A stretch of 64,000 nucleotides of DNA. Origin: Salinispora fenicalii (lineage in GTDB: Bacteria; Actinomycetota; Actinomycetes; Mycobacteriales; Micromonosporaceae). The stretch lies in the NCBI RefSeq assembly GCF_000514815.1, contig NZ_AZWQ01000019.1, forward strand, positions 124,001 to 188,000, given 5' to 3'. This document shows positions 9,097-19,134 of the stretch, piece by piece. Below the pieces are notes generated by a model, which saw only the letters and a list, made by a program, of their open reading frames with translations, ran no database searches and had not been told where the DNA came from. Within the stretch, counting starts at the first letter, position 1. The number at the start of each line of letters is the position of its first letter. Made by a program: the position numbers and the translations under genes.

Positions 9097-10023
9097 CTAC
9101 GCCAGCCGGATGCCCCAGGCGCCGCGCCAGGTCTCACCCGGCCGTAACGTAATCAGATCCCGGCCAGAGCGAAACGCATCCGGCGGGCAGGTCATCGGCT
9201 CCAGCGCCACCGAACGCCGACGCCGTGGCCCGGGTCGGGTGTCCCCGGTGAAGACCTGCCACCAGCCGAACCGCCGGTCCGCCCAGACCCGAATCCGGGC
9301 CTCGCCGTCCGGGGCGGCCAGCTCAACCGCCGAACCGCCGTCGCCGTCACGGATCACGTCACCGAAGGTGTCGTCGAGCACCGCCCGGCCGATCCGACGC
9401 GGCGCGGTCCAGTCGTACTCGGTGCCGACGACCGAGGACTGGGCGATCGGTAGTAGCCGCCCGTCCACCTGCAACCGGCTCCGCGCCGGCAACCGCAGCA
9501 CCACATCGTCCACCGAGCCGCCCGGCACCCGCAGGTACGGGTGCGCCGCGAAGCCGAAGGGCGCTGGTTCGCCGCCGCCGTTGGTCACCTCGTGCTCGGC
9601 GTGCAGCCCGTCCGGGCCGACACGCCACCGACTCCGCAGCCGAAGCGACCAGGGATAGCCGGGGGTCGCGGCCAACTCATAGCCGAGCGTCACCGCGTCG
9701 GCCGATCGTTCCAGCAACTGCCAAGGCACCCAGTTGACCAGCCCGTGGAAGGCCGCGTTGTGCTCCGGATCGCTGATCGCCAGCTGAAGGTCGCGGCCCT
9801 CGAAGTGGTAGCTACCGTCCCGAAGCCGGTTCGGCCAGGGAGCGAGCACCTGGCCGGCGGAGTCCGGGCACAGCTCGGCTGAGCTGTACCCGTCCAGGTG
9901 CTCCACCCCGTCGGACCGGTAGGTACGGATTCCACCACCAACCTCGACGATCACCGCCTCGTGTCCGGCAGCCGCGATGGTCCACTGTGCCCCCGAAGGG
10001 GCCCACTGCCCGGGGAAGTCCAT
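9097..10023 (-). CDS. Aldose 1-epimerase family protein
   Basis: 308 aa. Galactose mutarotase fold with NRLRDGSYHFEG, the catalytic His in AAFHGLVNW, the second His in FAAHPYLRV, and the catalytic Glu in VALEPMTCPPDAF near the C-terminus. It interconverts alpha and beta anomers of an aldose in the cytoplasm. It lies 17 nt after the MFS gene in the leftward run pdxH - MFS - epimerase - nitroreductase, so the permease may import a sugar, though this is inference. Confidence 0.9.
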   Translation of the reverse strand: MDFPGQWAPSGAQWTIAAAGHEAVIVEVGGGIRTYRSDGVEHLDGYSSAELCPDSAGQVLAPWPNRLRDGSYHFEGRDLQLAISDPEHNAAFHGLVNWVPWQLLERSADAVTLGYELAATPGYPWSLRLRSRWRVGPDGLHAEHEVTNGGGEPAPFGFAAHPYLRVPGGSVDDVVLRLPARSRLQVDGRLLPIAQSSVVGTEYDWTAPRRIGRAVLDDTFGDVIRDGDGGSAVELAAPDGEARIRVWADRRFGWWQVFTGDTRPGPRRRRSVALEPMTCPPDAFRSGRDLITLRPGETWRGAWGIRLA

Positions 10024-10040
10024 CCCCGGACCTTAACCGG

Positions 10041-11333
10041 TCAAACCCGCTGCTCGCTGGCGACAGCGGCCGCCCGATAGCGAATCAGGGCCGGGAAGGC
10101 CACCGCCAGCCCGAGCGCGAATACGGCCGAGAGCAGACCACCACCGACCCAGGCGACACCGCTGCCGAAGCCACCCGCCATCGCGCCGGCCCGCAGATCA
10201 CCGAGGCGCGGTCCCCCGGCGACGACCACCGTGTTCACCCCCTGAAGCCGGCCCCGCATCCGGTCCGGCGCGTAGACCAACAGCATCGACTGGCGAATCA
10301 CCGCGCTGACCAGATCAGCCGCCCCGGCGACCGCGAGCAACAGGACCATCAGCCAGAGCTGCTGGGCCAACCCCGCCGCCGCGACCGCCAGACCCCAGCC
10401 GACTACCACCACGACCAGCCCGAGCCCCTGCCGGCGCAGCCGGCTGATCCAGCCGGAGGTGAGGCCGGCCAGCATGGCGCCGATCGCGATGGCGCTGAAG
10501 AGCCAGCCGACCGCCGCCCCGCCGCCGAACCGCTCCTCGGCGATCTCCGGAAACAACGCCCGTGGCATCGCCAGCACCATCGCGATCAGGTCAATGCCGA
10601 ACGACAACAGCAGCACCGGCGTGGTGGCCAGGTACCGGAGTCCGTCCCTGATCCCCGCCAACCCACCACGCCGCGCCTCGCCGTCGCGAAGCGGCTCCGG
10701 CGGCATCGCCGGCAGCCGCAGCGCGGCCACCACCAACCCGGTGAACAGGAGCGCGTCCGCCGCGTACGCGATCGGCAGTCCACGCTCGGTGCCGCCGACC
10801 GCGAAGATCAAACCGGCGGCGAGCGGACCGACCACCGAGGCCGCCGTGAAGGCGGTGTAGTTCAGGGTGGCTGCCGCCGGAACCAGCCCCGGTGGCAGCA
10901 GTCGGGGCAGAGCCGCGGATCGCGCCGGCGAGCTGATCGCGAAGCCGGCCGAGTGGACGGCCACCAGCGCCAGCAGCAGCACCGGGCTGCCCACGCCGAA
11001 CGAGGCCTGCGCCAGCAGGCCGAGCATCGTGGTCCAGAGCAGCGCCGAACCGGCGAGCAGCACCCGACGCCGGTCCCGCGCATCGGCCACCGCTCCACCC
11101 CAGAGCCCAAAGAGCAGCAGGGGTACAAAACCGGCGAGGCCGAGCAGGCCGACCCAGAAGGACTCTCCGGTCAGGGCGTACATTTCGACCGAGACGGCGA
11201 CCGAGGTGAGCTGGAAGCCGAACATCGCCATGGTGTTGCCGAGCCACATCCGACGGAACGCCGGCACCGACAGCGGACGCAGGTCGATCGCCCACCGGCC
11301 GCTCCGCCGCTGGGCCTGACGCACCTCGGTCAC
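10041..11333 (-). CDS. MFS transporter (MFS_3/EntS-like)
   Basis: 430 aa with twelve predicted membrane helices and the loop motif [15 protein letters not shown] between helices 2 and 3. The subfamily contains exporters of siderophores, macrolides and other small molecules. ATG 11333 overlaps the pdxH stop by 4 nt, so it is translationally coupled. The substrate is not visible from sequence. Confidence 0.85.
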   Translation of the reverse strand: MTEVRQAQRRSGRWAIDLRPLSVPAFRRMWLGNTMAMFGFQLTSVAVSVEMYALTGESFWVGLLGLAGFVPLLLFGLWGGAVADARDRRRVLLAGSALLWTTMLGLLAQASFGVGSPVLLLALVAVHSAGFAISSPARSAALPRLLPPGLVPAAATLNYTAFTAASVVGPLAAGLIFAVGGTERGLPIAYAADALLFTGLVVAALRLPAMPPEPLRDGEARRGGLAGIRDGLRYLATTPVLLLSFGIDLIAMVLAMPRALFPEIAEERFGGGAAVGWLFSAIAIGAMLAGLTSGWISRLRRQGLGLVVVVVGWGLAVAAAGLAQQLWLMVLLLAVAGAADLVSAVIRQSMLLVYAPDRMRGRLQGVNTVVVAGGPRLGDLRAGAMAGGFGSGVAWVGGGLLSAVFALGLAVAFPALIRYRAAAVASEQRV

Positions 11334-11989
11334 GGCGCCAGCCGCTCGACGACCCAGCCGCCCCCGTCGGTGACACGGAACCGCAGCCGGTCGTGCAGCC
11401 GGCTCGCCTGGCCCTGCCAGAACTCCACCTCGTCGGGGCGAACCCGAAAGCCACCCCAGTGCGGCGGCGCCGGGATCGACGACCCGTCAACGAAGCGCTC
11501 CGCCACCGCCCGGTACGCGGCGTCCAGCGCGGCCCGGTCCGGGAGCACTCGCGACTGCTCACTCGCCCACGCCCCGAGTTGGGAGCCCCGCGGCCGGCTG
11601 GCGAAGTACGCCTCGGTCTCGGCACGCTCGAGCCGCTCCACCCGGCCGGTCACCACCACCTGGCGCTCCAGCACGAACCAGGGGAAGACCAGGCTCGCGT
11701 ACGGGCTGGCGGCTAGCTCGGTGCCCTTGCGCGACCCATAGTTGGTGAACAGGACGAAGCCGTCCGGTCCATACCCCTTCAGCAGCACCGTACGGGCGCT
11801 CGGCCGGCCAGCCGCGTCGGCGGTGCCGAGCACCATCGCGTTCGGCTCGGGCAGACCGCCGGCCACCGCTTCGGTGAACCAGCGGTCGAACTGGGCATAC
11901 CAGTCACCGGCCAGGTTCGTCTCGGTCAGGCCCAGGTCCGCGGCGTACTCGTTACGCAGGTTCGCCGGCGGCACTGTGTCGCCTGTCAC
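11330..11989 (-). CDS. pdxH: Pyridoxamine 5'-phosphate oxidase
   Basis: 219 aa starting at GTG 11989, eight bases after a GGAGG; a GTG six bases earlier is too close to that SD. Begins [21 protein letters not shown] contacts are [28 protein letters not shown], and [15 protein letters not shown]; the C-terminus RLHDRLRF...WVVERLAP is the standard PdxH_C ending. It oxidises pyridoxamine/pyridoxine phosphate to PLP. SerC, also a PLP-pathway enzyme in some bacteria, is encoded nearby at 13646. Divergent from citrate synthase across about 250 bp. Confidence 0.95.
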   Translation of the reverse strand: MTGDTVPPANLRNEYAADLGLTETNLAGDWYAQFDRWFTEAVAGGLPEPNAMVLGTADAAGRPSARTVLLKGYGPDGFVLFTNYGSRKGTELAASPYASLVFPWFVLERQVVVTGRVERLERAETEAYFASRPRGSQLGAWASEQSRVLPDRAALDAAYRAVAERFVDGSSIPAPPHWGGFRVRPDEVEFWQGQASRLHDRLRFRVTDGGGWVVERLAP

Positions 11990-12235
11990 ATCCACTCCCC
12001 TCCCAGATGGCAGGCCGACCCGTTGTGGCGCTGGCAGCCTGCCCGTACACCCCAGTGTCACTGATCCCCCGACGGCCGTTCCGGCCGGGGATGTCGCGTG
12101 AGGCACAACGGTCACGGGTCGAAAGTCCCGTAGTCAGCAGGCAAGATGTCACGAACACATCCCTGAGGGTCGCCATGGGCGCCGGGCCCGACGAGGGCCC
12201 GTCCCGGGCGCACCGTGCCAGATCCAGGAGACGAC

Positions 12236-13342
12236 ATGGCCGACTTCAAACCGGGACTGGAGGGCGTCATAGCCTTCGAGACCGAGATCGCCGAACCCGA
12301 CCGGGAGGGTGGCTCGCTGCGTTATCGCGGCGTGGACATCGAAGATCTCATCGGTCAAGTCTCGTTCGGCAACGTCTGGGCCCTGTTGGTGGATGGACGA
12401 TTCGGCCCGGGGCTACCGCCGGCCGAGCCATTCCCCGTCCCGGTTCACTCCGGTGACATTCGGGTGGACGTACAGTCCGCGGTGGCGATGCTCGCCCCGT
12501 ACTGGGGTCTACACCAGCTGCTCGACATCGCCGACGAGCAGGCCCGCGAGGACCTGGCCCGGGTATCGGTAACCGCGCTCTCCTTCGTTGCCCAGTCCGC
12601 GCGGGGCCTGGGCCTGCCGGCCGTGCCGCAGAAGGAGATCGACAAGGCCTCCACCATCGTCGAGCGCTTCATGAAGCGCTGGCGGGGCGAGCCGGACCCG
12701 CGGCACGTCAAGGCCGTGGACGCGTACTTCATCTCGGCCGCCGAGCACGGCCTGAACGCCTCCACCTTCACCGCCCGCATCGTCGCCTCCACCGGCGCGG
12801 ACGCGGCGGCCTGCATCTCCTCCGGCATCGGTGCGCTCTCCGGGCCGCTGCACGGCGGTGCGCCCTCCCGGGTGCTGAACATGCTCGAGGCAGTGGAGCG
12901 CAGTGGTGACGCCGAGGGGTACGTCCGGGGCGTGCTCGACCGCGGTGAGCGGCTGATGGGCTTCGGTCATCGGGTCTACCGGGCCGAGGACCCGCGCGCC
13001 CGGGTGCTTCGCCGCACCGCCAAGGAGTTGGGGGCCCCACGCTTCGAGGTCGCCGAGGCCCTGGAGAAGGCCGCCCTGGCCGAACTGCACAGCCGCAAGC
13101 CGGACCGGGTTCTCGCCACCAATGTCGAGTTCTGGTCCGCGGTCGTGCTGGACTTCGCCGAGGTGCCCGCCCACATGTTCACCTCGATGTTCACCTGCGC
13201 CCGAATGGGCGGCTGGAGCGCCCACATTCTGGAGCAGAAGAAGCTTCAGCGGCTCGTCCGCCCCTCCGCCCGCTACGTCGGACCCGGCCCCCGCCGGCCG
13301 CACGAGGTCGAGGGCTGGGACCAGGTTCCGCACGGCGTCTGA
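12236..13342 (+). CDS. citA: Citrate synthase, citA/citrate synthase 2 type
   Basis: 368 aa from ATG 12236 (CAGGAG upstream). The catalytic triad is present: His in SAAEHGLNAST, His in GFGHRVYR, Asp in WSAVVLDFAEVP. It condenses acetyl-CoA and oxaloacetate in the TCA cycle. The closest described relatives are mycobacterial CitA-type proteins encoded near serC and sepH, as here. The final codons WDQVPHGV are the first copy of a 40-bp tandem repeat, so the extreme C-terminus may be repeat-derived. Confidence 0.93.
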   Translation: MADFKPGLEGVIAFETEIAEPDREGGSLRYRGVDIEDLIGQVSFGNVWALLVDGRFGPGLPPAEPFPVPVHSGDIRVDVQSAVAMLAPYWGLHQLLDIADEQAREDLARVSVTALSFVAQSARGLGLPAVPQKEIDKASTIVERFMKRWRGEPDPRHVKAVDAYFISAAEHGLNASTFTARIVASTGADAAACISSGIGALSGPLHGGAPSRVLNMLEAVERSGDAEGYVRGVLDRGERLMGFGHRVYRAEDPRARVLRRTAKELGAPRFEVAEALEKAALAELHSRKPDRVLATNVEFWSAVVLDFAEVPAHMFTSMFTCARMGGWSAHILEQKKLQRLVRPSARYVGPGPRRPHEVEGWDQVPHGV

Positions 13343-13433
13343 CCGTCGCCCGAGCTGGGACGAGGTTCCGCAGGGCGTCGCACGGTCGCCCGAACTGAGA
13401 CCAGGTTCCGCACGGCGTCGGACCGTCATCCGA
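13314..13433. repeat. Three-copy 40-bp tandem repeat across the citA stop codon
   Basis: Copies are 13314-13353, 13354-13393 and 13394-13433, followed by a partial GCTGAGC. Each reads approximately (G/A)CTG(G/A)GA then a GAGGTTCCGCA-like block and CCGA at the end. Copy 1 encodes the last eight residues and stop of citrate synthase; copies 2 and 3 lack an in-frame stop role and are non-coding. Confidence 0.9.
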
Positions 13434-14773
<1,340 letters not shown>

Positions 14774-14780
14774 CCGCCCG

Positions 14781-14824
14781 TCACGGTGGGTGGCCTTCCG
14801 GACCCCGGCAGCCACCCACCGTGA
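14781..14824 (+). terminator. Hairpin terminator after serC
   Basis: A perfect 14-bp inverted repeat, TCACGGTGGGTGGC at 14781-14794 and its complement at 14811-14824, loop 16 nt, beginning 8 nt after the serC stop. No long T run follows, as usual for high-GC actinomycete terminators. Confidence 0.8.
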
Positions 14825-14957
14825 TCATTGTCGCAGCTCCGTCGGGAATCGCGGGGTGTCGGTTCCCCCACCTGCGCGCCGATGGGCGTACGGTGGTGCG
14901 AGACGCCCGGGTGGCTCGCCTGTGGCGCGGGCCAGCGAAGCGGGACGGAGGCAGACC

Positions 14958-16031
14958 ATGCGCCCAGTACGCTTCGTCGCCCTCTCCGAGGACGGCCAGG
15001 CACTGGTCCTCACCGACGAGGTCGGGCGACTTCTCGCGCTCCCCCTTGACGAGCGCGTCTCCACCGCCCTGCACACCGAGCCCGGGGCCGCACCCCTGGC
15101 GGTGGCCTCGACGCCGGGCACCGATCCGGCCCCGACCCTGGCCCCACGCGACATCCAGGCCCGGATCCGGGCCGGTGAGTCCGCTGAGGATGTCGCCCGG
15201 ATCGCTAGCGTCCCCGTTGACCGCGTGCTGCGCTACGCCGGCCCGGTTCTCCAGGAGCGGGCCATGCTCGCCCAGCATGCCCGGCGCACCCGCCTGCGGG
15301 GGGCCGAGAAGCCGACCCCGCTCGCCGAGGTGGTCAACGGTCGGCTGTCCCAGCACGGCATCGACACTGAGAAGATCTCGTGGGATGCGTGGCGTCGCGA
15401 CGACGGGACCTGGCGCATCGTCGCCACCTGGCCCTCCGGCAAGGCCACCGCCCAGGCGGTGTGGGAGCTGGAGAAGTCCCGGCAGTCGGTCACGCCGCAC
15501 GACGACATGGCGCAGTACCTCTGCGCCGAGCGTCCCATGCCGATCCTCGGGCAGGAATCGACGTCCGATCGTGGTGGCCACGGGCTGCCCGGCCCGGCAC
15601 GGGCCGAGCCCGGGCGCGGTGGGCACGCCCTGCCAGGTCCGGCTGAGCCCGCCCGGCCGAGCCGCGATCCGATTCGTGCCGGTCGGGACGCCCTGCTCGC
15701 CTCCCTGGACCGCCCACTCGGCGGTGCTTCCGGCCGTGGCCTTGAGCCCCGGAGCCCGGCTACCCCGGAGGCGCCGCGGCCACGAACAGTCGCTGGCGGC
15801 GCGGCGGCGCTACTCGGCGGCGGCCCGGGTTCGGCCTTCGACGACGACTCGGACGCGCCGAAGGAGGTGCCGGCTGTCCCCTCGCTGGCCGTGCTCCGGC
15901 CGCGCCGTACGGGTGCCGCGACGGCGGGCAGCACCGAGTCGGGCGAGAGCAGCAGCAAACCGCGCAAGCGGCTACCGAGCTGGGACGACGTGCTCTTCGG
16001 CAGCGCCCCGGCAGCCCGCGAGTCCTCCTGA
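14958..16031 (+). CDS. sepH: Septation protein SepH (DUF3071)
   Basis: 357 aa from ATG 14958 (GGAGGCAG upstream). The N-terminal DUF3071 domain starts MRPVRFVALSEDGQALVLTD and contains a helix-turn-helix-like segment, RIRAGESAEDVARIASVPVD. The middle is Gly/Pro-rich and disordered with an internal duplication (GGHGLPGPA / GGHALPGPA, about residues 205-225). The C-terminal conserved motif RKRLPSWDDVLFGS is intact. In Streptomyces SepH binds FtsZ and promotes Z-ring assembly. Location next to serC is conserved in actinobacteria. Confidence 0.95.
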   Translation: MRPVRFVALSEDGQALVLTDEVGRLLALPLDERVSTALHTEPGAAPLAVASTPGTDPAPTLAPRDIQARIRAGESAEDVARIASVPVDRVLRYAGPVLQERAMLAQHARRTRLRGAEKPTPLAEVVNGRLSQHGIDTEKISWDAWRRDDGTWRIVATWPSGKATAQAVWELEKSRQSVTPHDDMAQYLCAERPMPILGQESTSDRGGHGLPGPARAEPGRGGHALPGPAEPARPSRDPIRAGRDALLASLDRPLGGASGRGLEPRSPATPEAPRPRTVAGGAAALLGGGPGSAFDDDSDAPKEVPAVPSLAVLRPRRTGAATAGSTESGESSSKPRKRLPSWDDVLFGSAPAARESS

Positions 16032-16032
16032 C

Positions 16033-16641
16033 TCACAGCTGCCAGCCGGCCAGGCGGTCATAGCTTCGGCGCGGGCCCGGTTGGCTGCGCGTCAACACCA
16101 GTTCCCGCGCCGACCACTGCGGGCCCTCGTAGGCCTGTAGCGCCGCGACATCGGCCGCCACCTCGGCCGACGGCAGTCGGTCGCGGGGCCGGGCCACCGT
16201 CAGGTGCGGGCGCAACGGCTTCTCGTCGTAGCGCAGGTCGTTGGCCCGCAGCCGGGATCGGACCAGTCGTCCCAGCAGGTGCAGCTGCGCCACCTCACCC
16301 CGCAGGTCCACCCACAGGACGGTGGAGCGGCCCTGTCCGAACGTCCCGCCGCCAGCCAGGCGAAGCCGCGGCGGGCTCGGCCATGAGTCGCGTGACCGCC
16401 GCGCAGCCTGGTCGAGCGAGCGCTCCACGTCCCCCAGCCGGTCCGCTGCCACCGCTGCGAGGAAGGCGAGCGTGACGTGCGCCTGGGTCGGGTCGGCGAG
16501 GCGGACACCGACGCCGGCGCCGGCGGCCCTGCCGACTCGCAGCTCCGTGACCCGCACGCGGAGGTGCTCCACCGCCGCTGGTGGCGGGTAGACGGCGACG
16601 AAGAGTCTCAACCTGACCGCCGTCGCTCCGCCAACTACCAC
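16033..16641 (-). CDS. thpR: RNA 2',3'-cyclic phosphodiesterase (2'-5' RNA ligase family)
   Basis: About 202 aa with the two HxT motifs of the 2H phosphoesterase fold, AHVTLAFL and PHLTVARP. The family hydrolyses 2',3'-cyclic phosphate RNA ends. The start is uncertain: GTG 16641 abuts the stop of the upstream gene (16642) but lacks an SD; a TTG eight codons in (just before RLFVAVYPP) is an alternative. Convergent with sepH, with stops one base apart. Confidence 0.88.
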   Translation of the reverse strand: MVVGGATAVRLRLFVAVYPPPAAVEHLRVRVTELRVGRAAGAGVGVRLADPTQAHVTLAFLAAVAADRLGDVERSLDQAARRSRDSWPSPPRLRLAGGGTFGQGRSTVLWVDLRGEVAQLHLLGRLVRSRLRANDLRYDEKPLRPHLTVARPRDRLPSAEVAADVAALQAYEGPQWSARELVLTRSQPGPRRSYDRLAGWQL

Positions 16642-17148
16642 TCAACGGTGGCGCTGTCGGTGCTCGGGCCGGGCTGCCGGCAAGATCAGCCCCGCCCGGT
16701 GCAGCAGTCCCTCGACCCGGACCCGCTCAATCTCCCGGTCCGCCCCGGTCAGCTCGTCCAGGTGCTGCGTGATTCCGAGGGCGGCACAGGCCAGCCGAAG
16801 TCGACCGTCGTAGCTGGCGAGCGCCGCTTCATGCCAGGCGGTGGCCCGCCCGTACCCGAACCGATGGCCCCGGAGCTGGCGGAGCTCCGTGGCGAGTTTT
16901 TCCAGGGGCTGCCGATCCGGTCGGTCCAGCCGACTCAGGTCGATGTTCCGGGTGAGCGCGTCGGCCTCGACCGCCCGATCCAGGCGAGCGATTATCCGCC
17001 GTTCCCGGTGCCGGTTCCGCCACTGCGCCCATCGGAAGGCGAAGCGGTCAACCAGTTCGTCGGCGCAGATGAGCAGGGCGATCAGCATGGGTAGGCACAC
17101 CACGGCAGCGACCATCAGGGTCACCAGCAGCGCACGTCCCACCTCCAC
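16642..17148 (-). CDS. Small membrane-anchored protein of unknown function
   Basis: 168 aa with one N-terminal hydrophobic helix (VTLMVAAVVCLPMLIALLIC) followed by a basic, Arg-rich cytoplasmic region (RNRHRERRIIARLDRAVE). No enzyme motif seen. Start GTG 17148, with a second GTG two codons later also plausible. It immediately precedes thpR (1-nt gap), so the two are translationally coupled. Confidence 0.7.
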   Translation of the reverse strand: MEVGRALLVTLMVAAVVCLPMLIALLICADELVDRFAFRWAQWRNRHRERRIIARLDRAVEADALTRNIDLSRLDRPDRQPLEKLATELRQLRGHRFGYGRATAWHEAALASYDGRLRLACAALGITQHLDELTGADREIERVRVEGLLHRAGLILPAARPEHRQRHR

Positions 17149-17227
17149 GCCCCGACGCTAAGCCGGTTGCGATCGCCCTGCCACCGATTTGCCGTAATAA
17201 ACCGTTTTGTCCGCTTGGACGCGGGGC

Positions 17228-18508
17228 TCACACCCGTTCGGTGACGTAGAAGCGGGGCATCGGCAGCACCCGGAACCGCAGCCGAGCTCCCGAGCGGCGC
17301 AGCTGCCAGACCAGGGCGAGCAGCGCGGCGGTGAGGGAGACCAGCCCGCCCATCCAAATGCTGGCCCCGGCGCCGTACGTCTCGGCGAGCCACCCGATGA
17401 CCGGCGCGCCGACCGGGTTGGTGCCCAGGAAGACCAGCACCCACAGCGCCATGACCCGGCCCCGGAAGGCGGCGTCAGTGCCCAGTTGGATGCGCTGGTT
17501 GCAGGCCTGGGCGAAGAAGACCGTGGAGAAGCCGGTCGGCAGGAGCAGCGCCACCACCAGCCAGTAGGTGGGAGCGAGCCCGACCAGGGTGCCGAAGATG
17601 GCGCAGACGATGGCCGCGGAGAGCACCAGCCACACCGAGGGGCGGCTGCGACGCCCGGTACCGGCCAGGGCCCCGGCCAGTGCGCCTACCGCGAGGGCGC
17701 TGCTGAACAGACCGAACGAGGCGGCCCCGGTGTCGAAGACGGTCTTGGCCAACGCGGCGAGAGTGAGCTGAAAATTGAAGAGTGAGGTGGCGATGACCGA
17801 GATCAGGAACATCGGCAGCAGCAGATCCGGCCGACCCCAGACGTAGCGCAGCCCGTCCACAACCCGGGCCGAGTCCCGCTCCTCGCGCGGCGGTAGCGCC
17901 TCGCGGTGCAGCTCGGCCGGGCGAATCCGGATCACGTTCACCAGCGGCGCGATCGAGCTGAGGGCGGTGACCAGGAAGACCGGCCCCACGTCAACGGCGG
18001 CGATGGCGAGGCCTGCGAGGGCGGGGCCGACGATTCGCGCGGAGTTGAAGGTCGCGGCATTGAGGGAGAGGGCGTTCGGCAGCAGCGGGGTGCCGACCAG
18101 TTCGGAGACGAAGGCCTGCCGGACCGGGGTTTCCACCGCGTTGGCGACGCCGAGGAGGGCGGCGAAGGTGAAGACGTGCCAGAGCTGCACCCGGCCGGTG
18201 ATCACCAACAGGCTCATAGCCAGGGCCAACACCGTCCAGAACAGGTTGGCGGCGAAGAGCAGGACGCGCTTGTCGTACCGGTCGGCGAGCCGCCCGGAGA
18301 TCAGCGTGAGCAACAGAACAGGAGCGAACTGGAGGGCGGTGACGATACCGAGCGCGGTGGCGGAGTTGTCGCTGAGCTCGAGGACGAGCCAGTCCTGGGC
18401 GATGAACATCATCCAGACGCCGATCAGCTTGATCAGCTGTCCGGAGGCGAATAGCCGGTAATTGCGGACCTGTAGGGACTGGAATATCGTGCTCAGCTTC
18501 TTCTGCAC
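17228..18508 (-). CDS. MFS transporter, likely drug exporter
   Basis: 426 aa, start GTG 18508. Twelve helices; loop 2-3 motif GRLADRYDKRVLLF. An MFS_3-type permease. It lies 61 bp downstream of the MarR gene on the same strand, so MarR-controlled efflux is the likely role. Encodes NAVETPVRQAFVSELVG, typical of this exporter branch. Substrate unknown. Confidence 0.88.
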   Translation of the reverse strand: MQKKLSTIFQSLQVRNYRLFASGQLIKLIGVWMMFIAQDWLVLELSDNSATALGIVTALQFAPVLLLTLISGRLADRYDKRVLLFAANLFWTVLALAMSLLVITGRVQLWHVFTFAALLGVANAVETPVRQAFVSELVGTPLLPNALSLNAATFNSARIVGPALAGLAIAAVDVGPVFLVTALSSIAPLVNVIRIRPAELHREALPPREERDSARVVDGLRYVWGRPDLLLPMFLISVIATSLFNFQLTLAALAKTVFDTGAASFGLFSSALAVGALAGALAGTGRRSRPSVWLVLSAAIVCAIFGTLVGLAPTYWLVVALLLPTGFSTVFFAQACNQRIQLGTDAAFRGRVMALWVLVFLGTNPVGAPVIGWLAETYGAGASIWMGGLVSLTAALLALVWQLRRSGARLRFRVLPMPRFYVTERV

Positions 18509-18569
18509 TCTTGGTGCGCCTCCCTCGCGTACGCGTCATCGCCGTGACGGCGCAGGCGAGGCGGGAGCC

Positions 18570-19019
18570 TCAGGTACGGGTGACCTGTTGCAGAATCTCT
18601 GCTGCCTGGCGCAGCGTCTCCCGTTCCTCCGCACTCAGTTCGGCCAACCGGTGGGCCAGCCATTGGTCCCGAACGCGCTCAAACTGGTCCAGCACCGCTC
18701 CGCCCCCCTCCGTCGGGGCAAGGATCACCTGCCGGCCGTCGGTCGGGTGGGGGGTTCGCTGCACGAGGCCGCGCTCCTCCAGTTTCGCGACGATCTTGGT
18801 CATCGTCGGCGGCTGAACCCGTTCGACGTCGGCAAGTTCCCGGGGCGTCAGCGCGCCCGCCAGCCGGAGGCTGGTGAGCGCGGAGAGCTGGGTAACCGTT
18901 AGGTCACCAACCGGTCTGGCCTGGCGGACCCGCCGGTTGAGTCGGGTAATCGCATCCCGCAGCTGGACTGCCAGCTGCGCCGGTGGCACGCTCTTCGCCG
19001 TCACCGTCTGCTCCGTCAC
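18570..19019 (-). CDS. MarR family transcriptional regulator
   Basis: 149 aa. Winged helix with recognition region LTPRELADVERVQPPTMTKI and wing HPTDGRQVILAPTE. GTG 19019 has no SD and sits two bases from the operator-like palindrome, so the mRNA is likely leaderless or nearly so. It probably represses itself and the downstream MFS gene until a ligand binds. Confidence 0.92.
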   Translation of the reverse strand: MTEQTVTAKSVPPAQLAVQLRDAITRLNRRVRQARPVGDLTVTQLSALTSLRLAGALTPRELADVERVQPPTMTKIVAKLEERGLVQRTPHPTDGRQVILAPTEGGGAVLDQFERVRDQWLAHRLAELSAEERETLRQAAEILQQVTRT

Positions 19020-19021
19020 TG

Positions 19022-19050
19022 TAGTTAGCCTAACTAATAAGCCTAGCTAA
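19022..19050 (-). promoter_or_regulatory. MarR-type operator
   Basis: TAGTTA-GCC-TAACTA at 19022-19036 is a perfect inverted repeat. On the minus strand an 11-bp direct repeat TTAG(C/T)TAGGCT occurs twice, 13 bp apart (19050-19040 and 19037-19027). It abuts the start of the MarR gene, so binding would block transcription. Confidence 0.75.
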
Positions 19051-19134
19051 CGACATGCGATATGACCAGGCTCACGCGGAGTACGCCCTACGCGGGGCGC
19101 AGGGCCGGTCCGCTACCCGGCCCTGCGCCCGGCG

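Noticed and set aside
9987-11741. 584-codon plus-strand frame
   Set aside because: Lies antisense over the MFS and pdxH genes and has no motif.
13314-13433. CRISPR-like array
   Set aside because: Repeats are contiguous without spacers and only three; same for 34762-34890 and 36589-36651.
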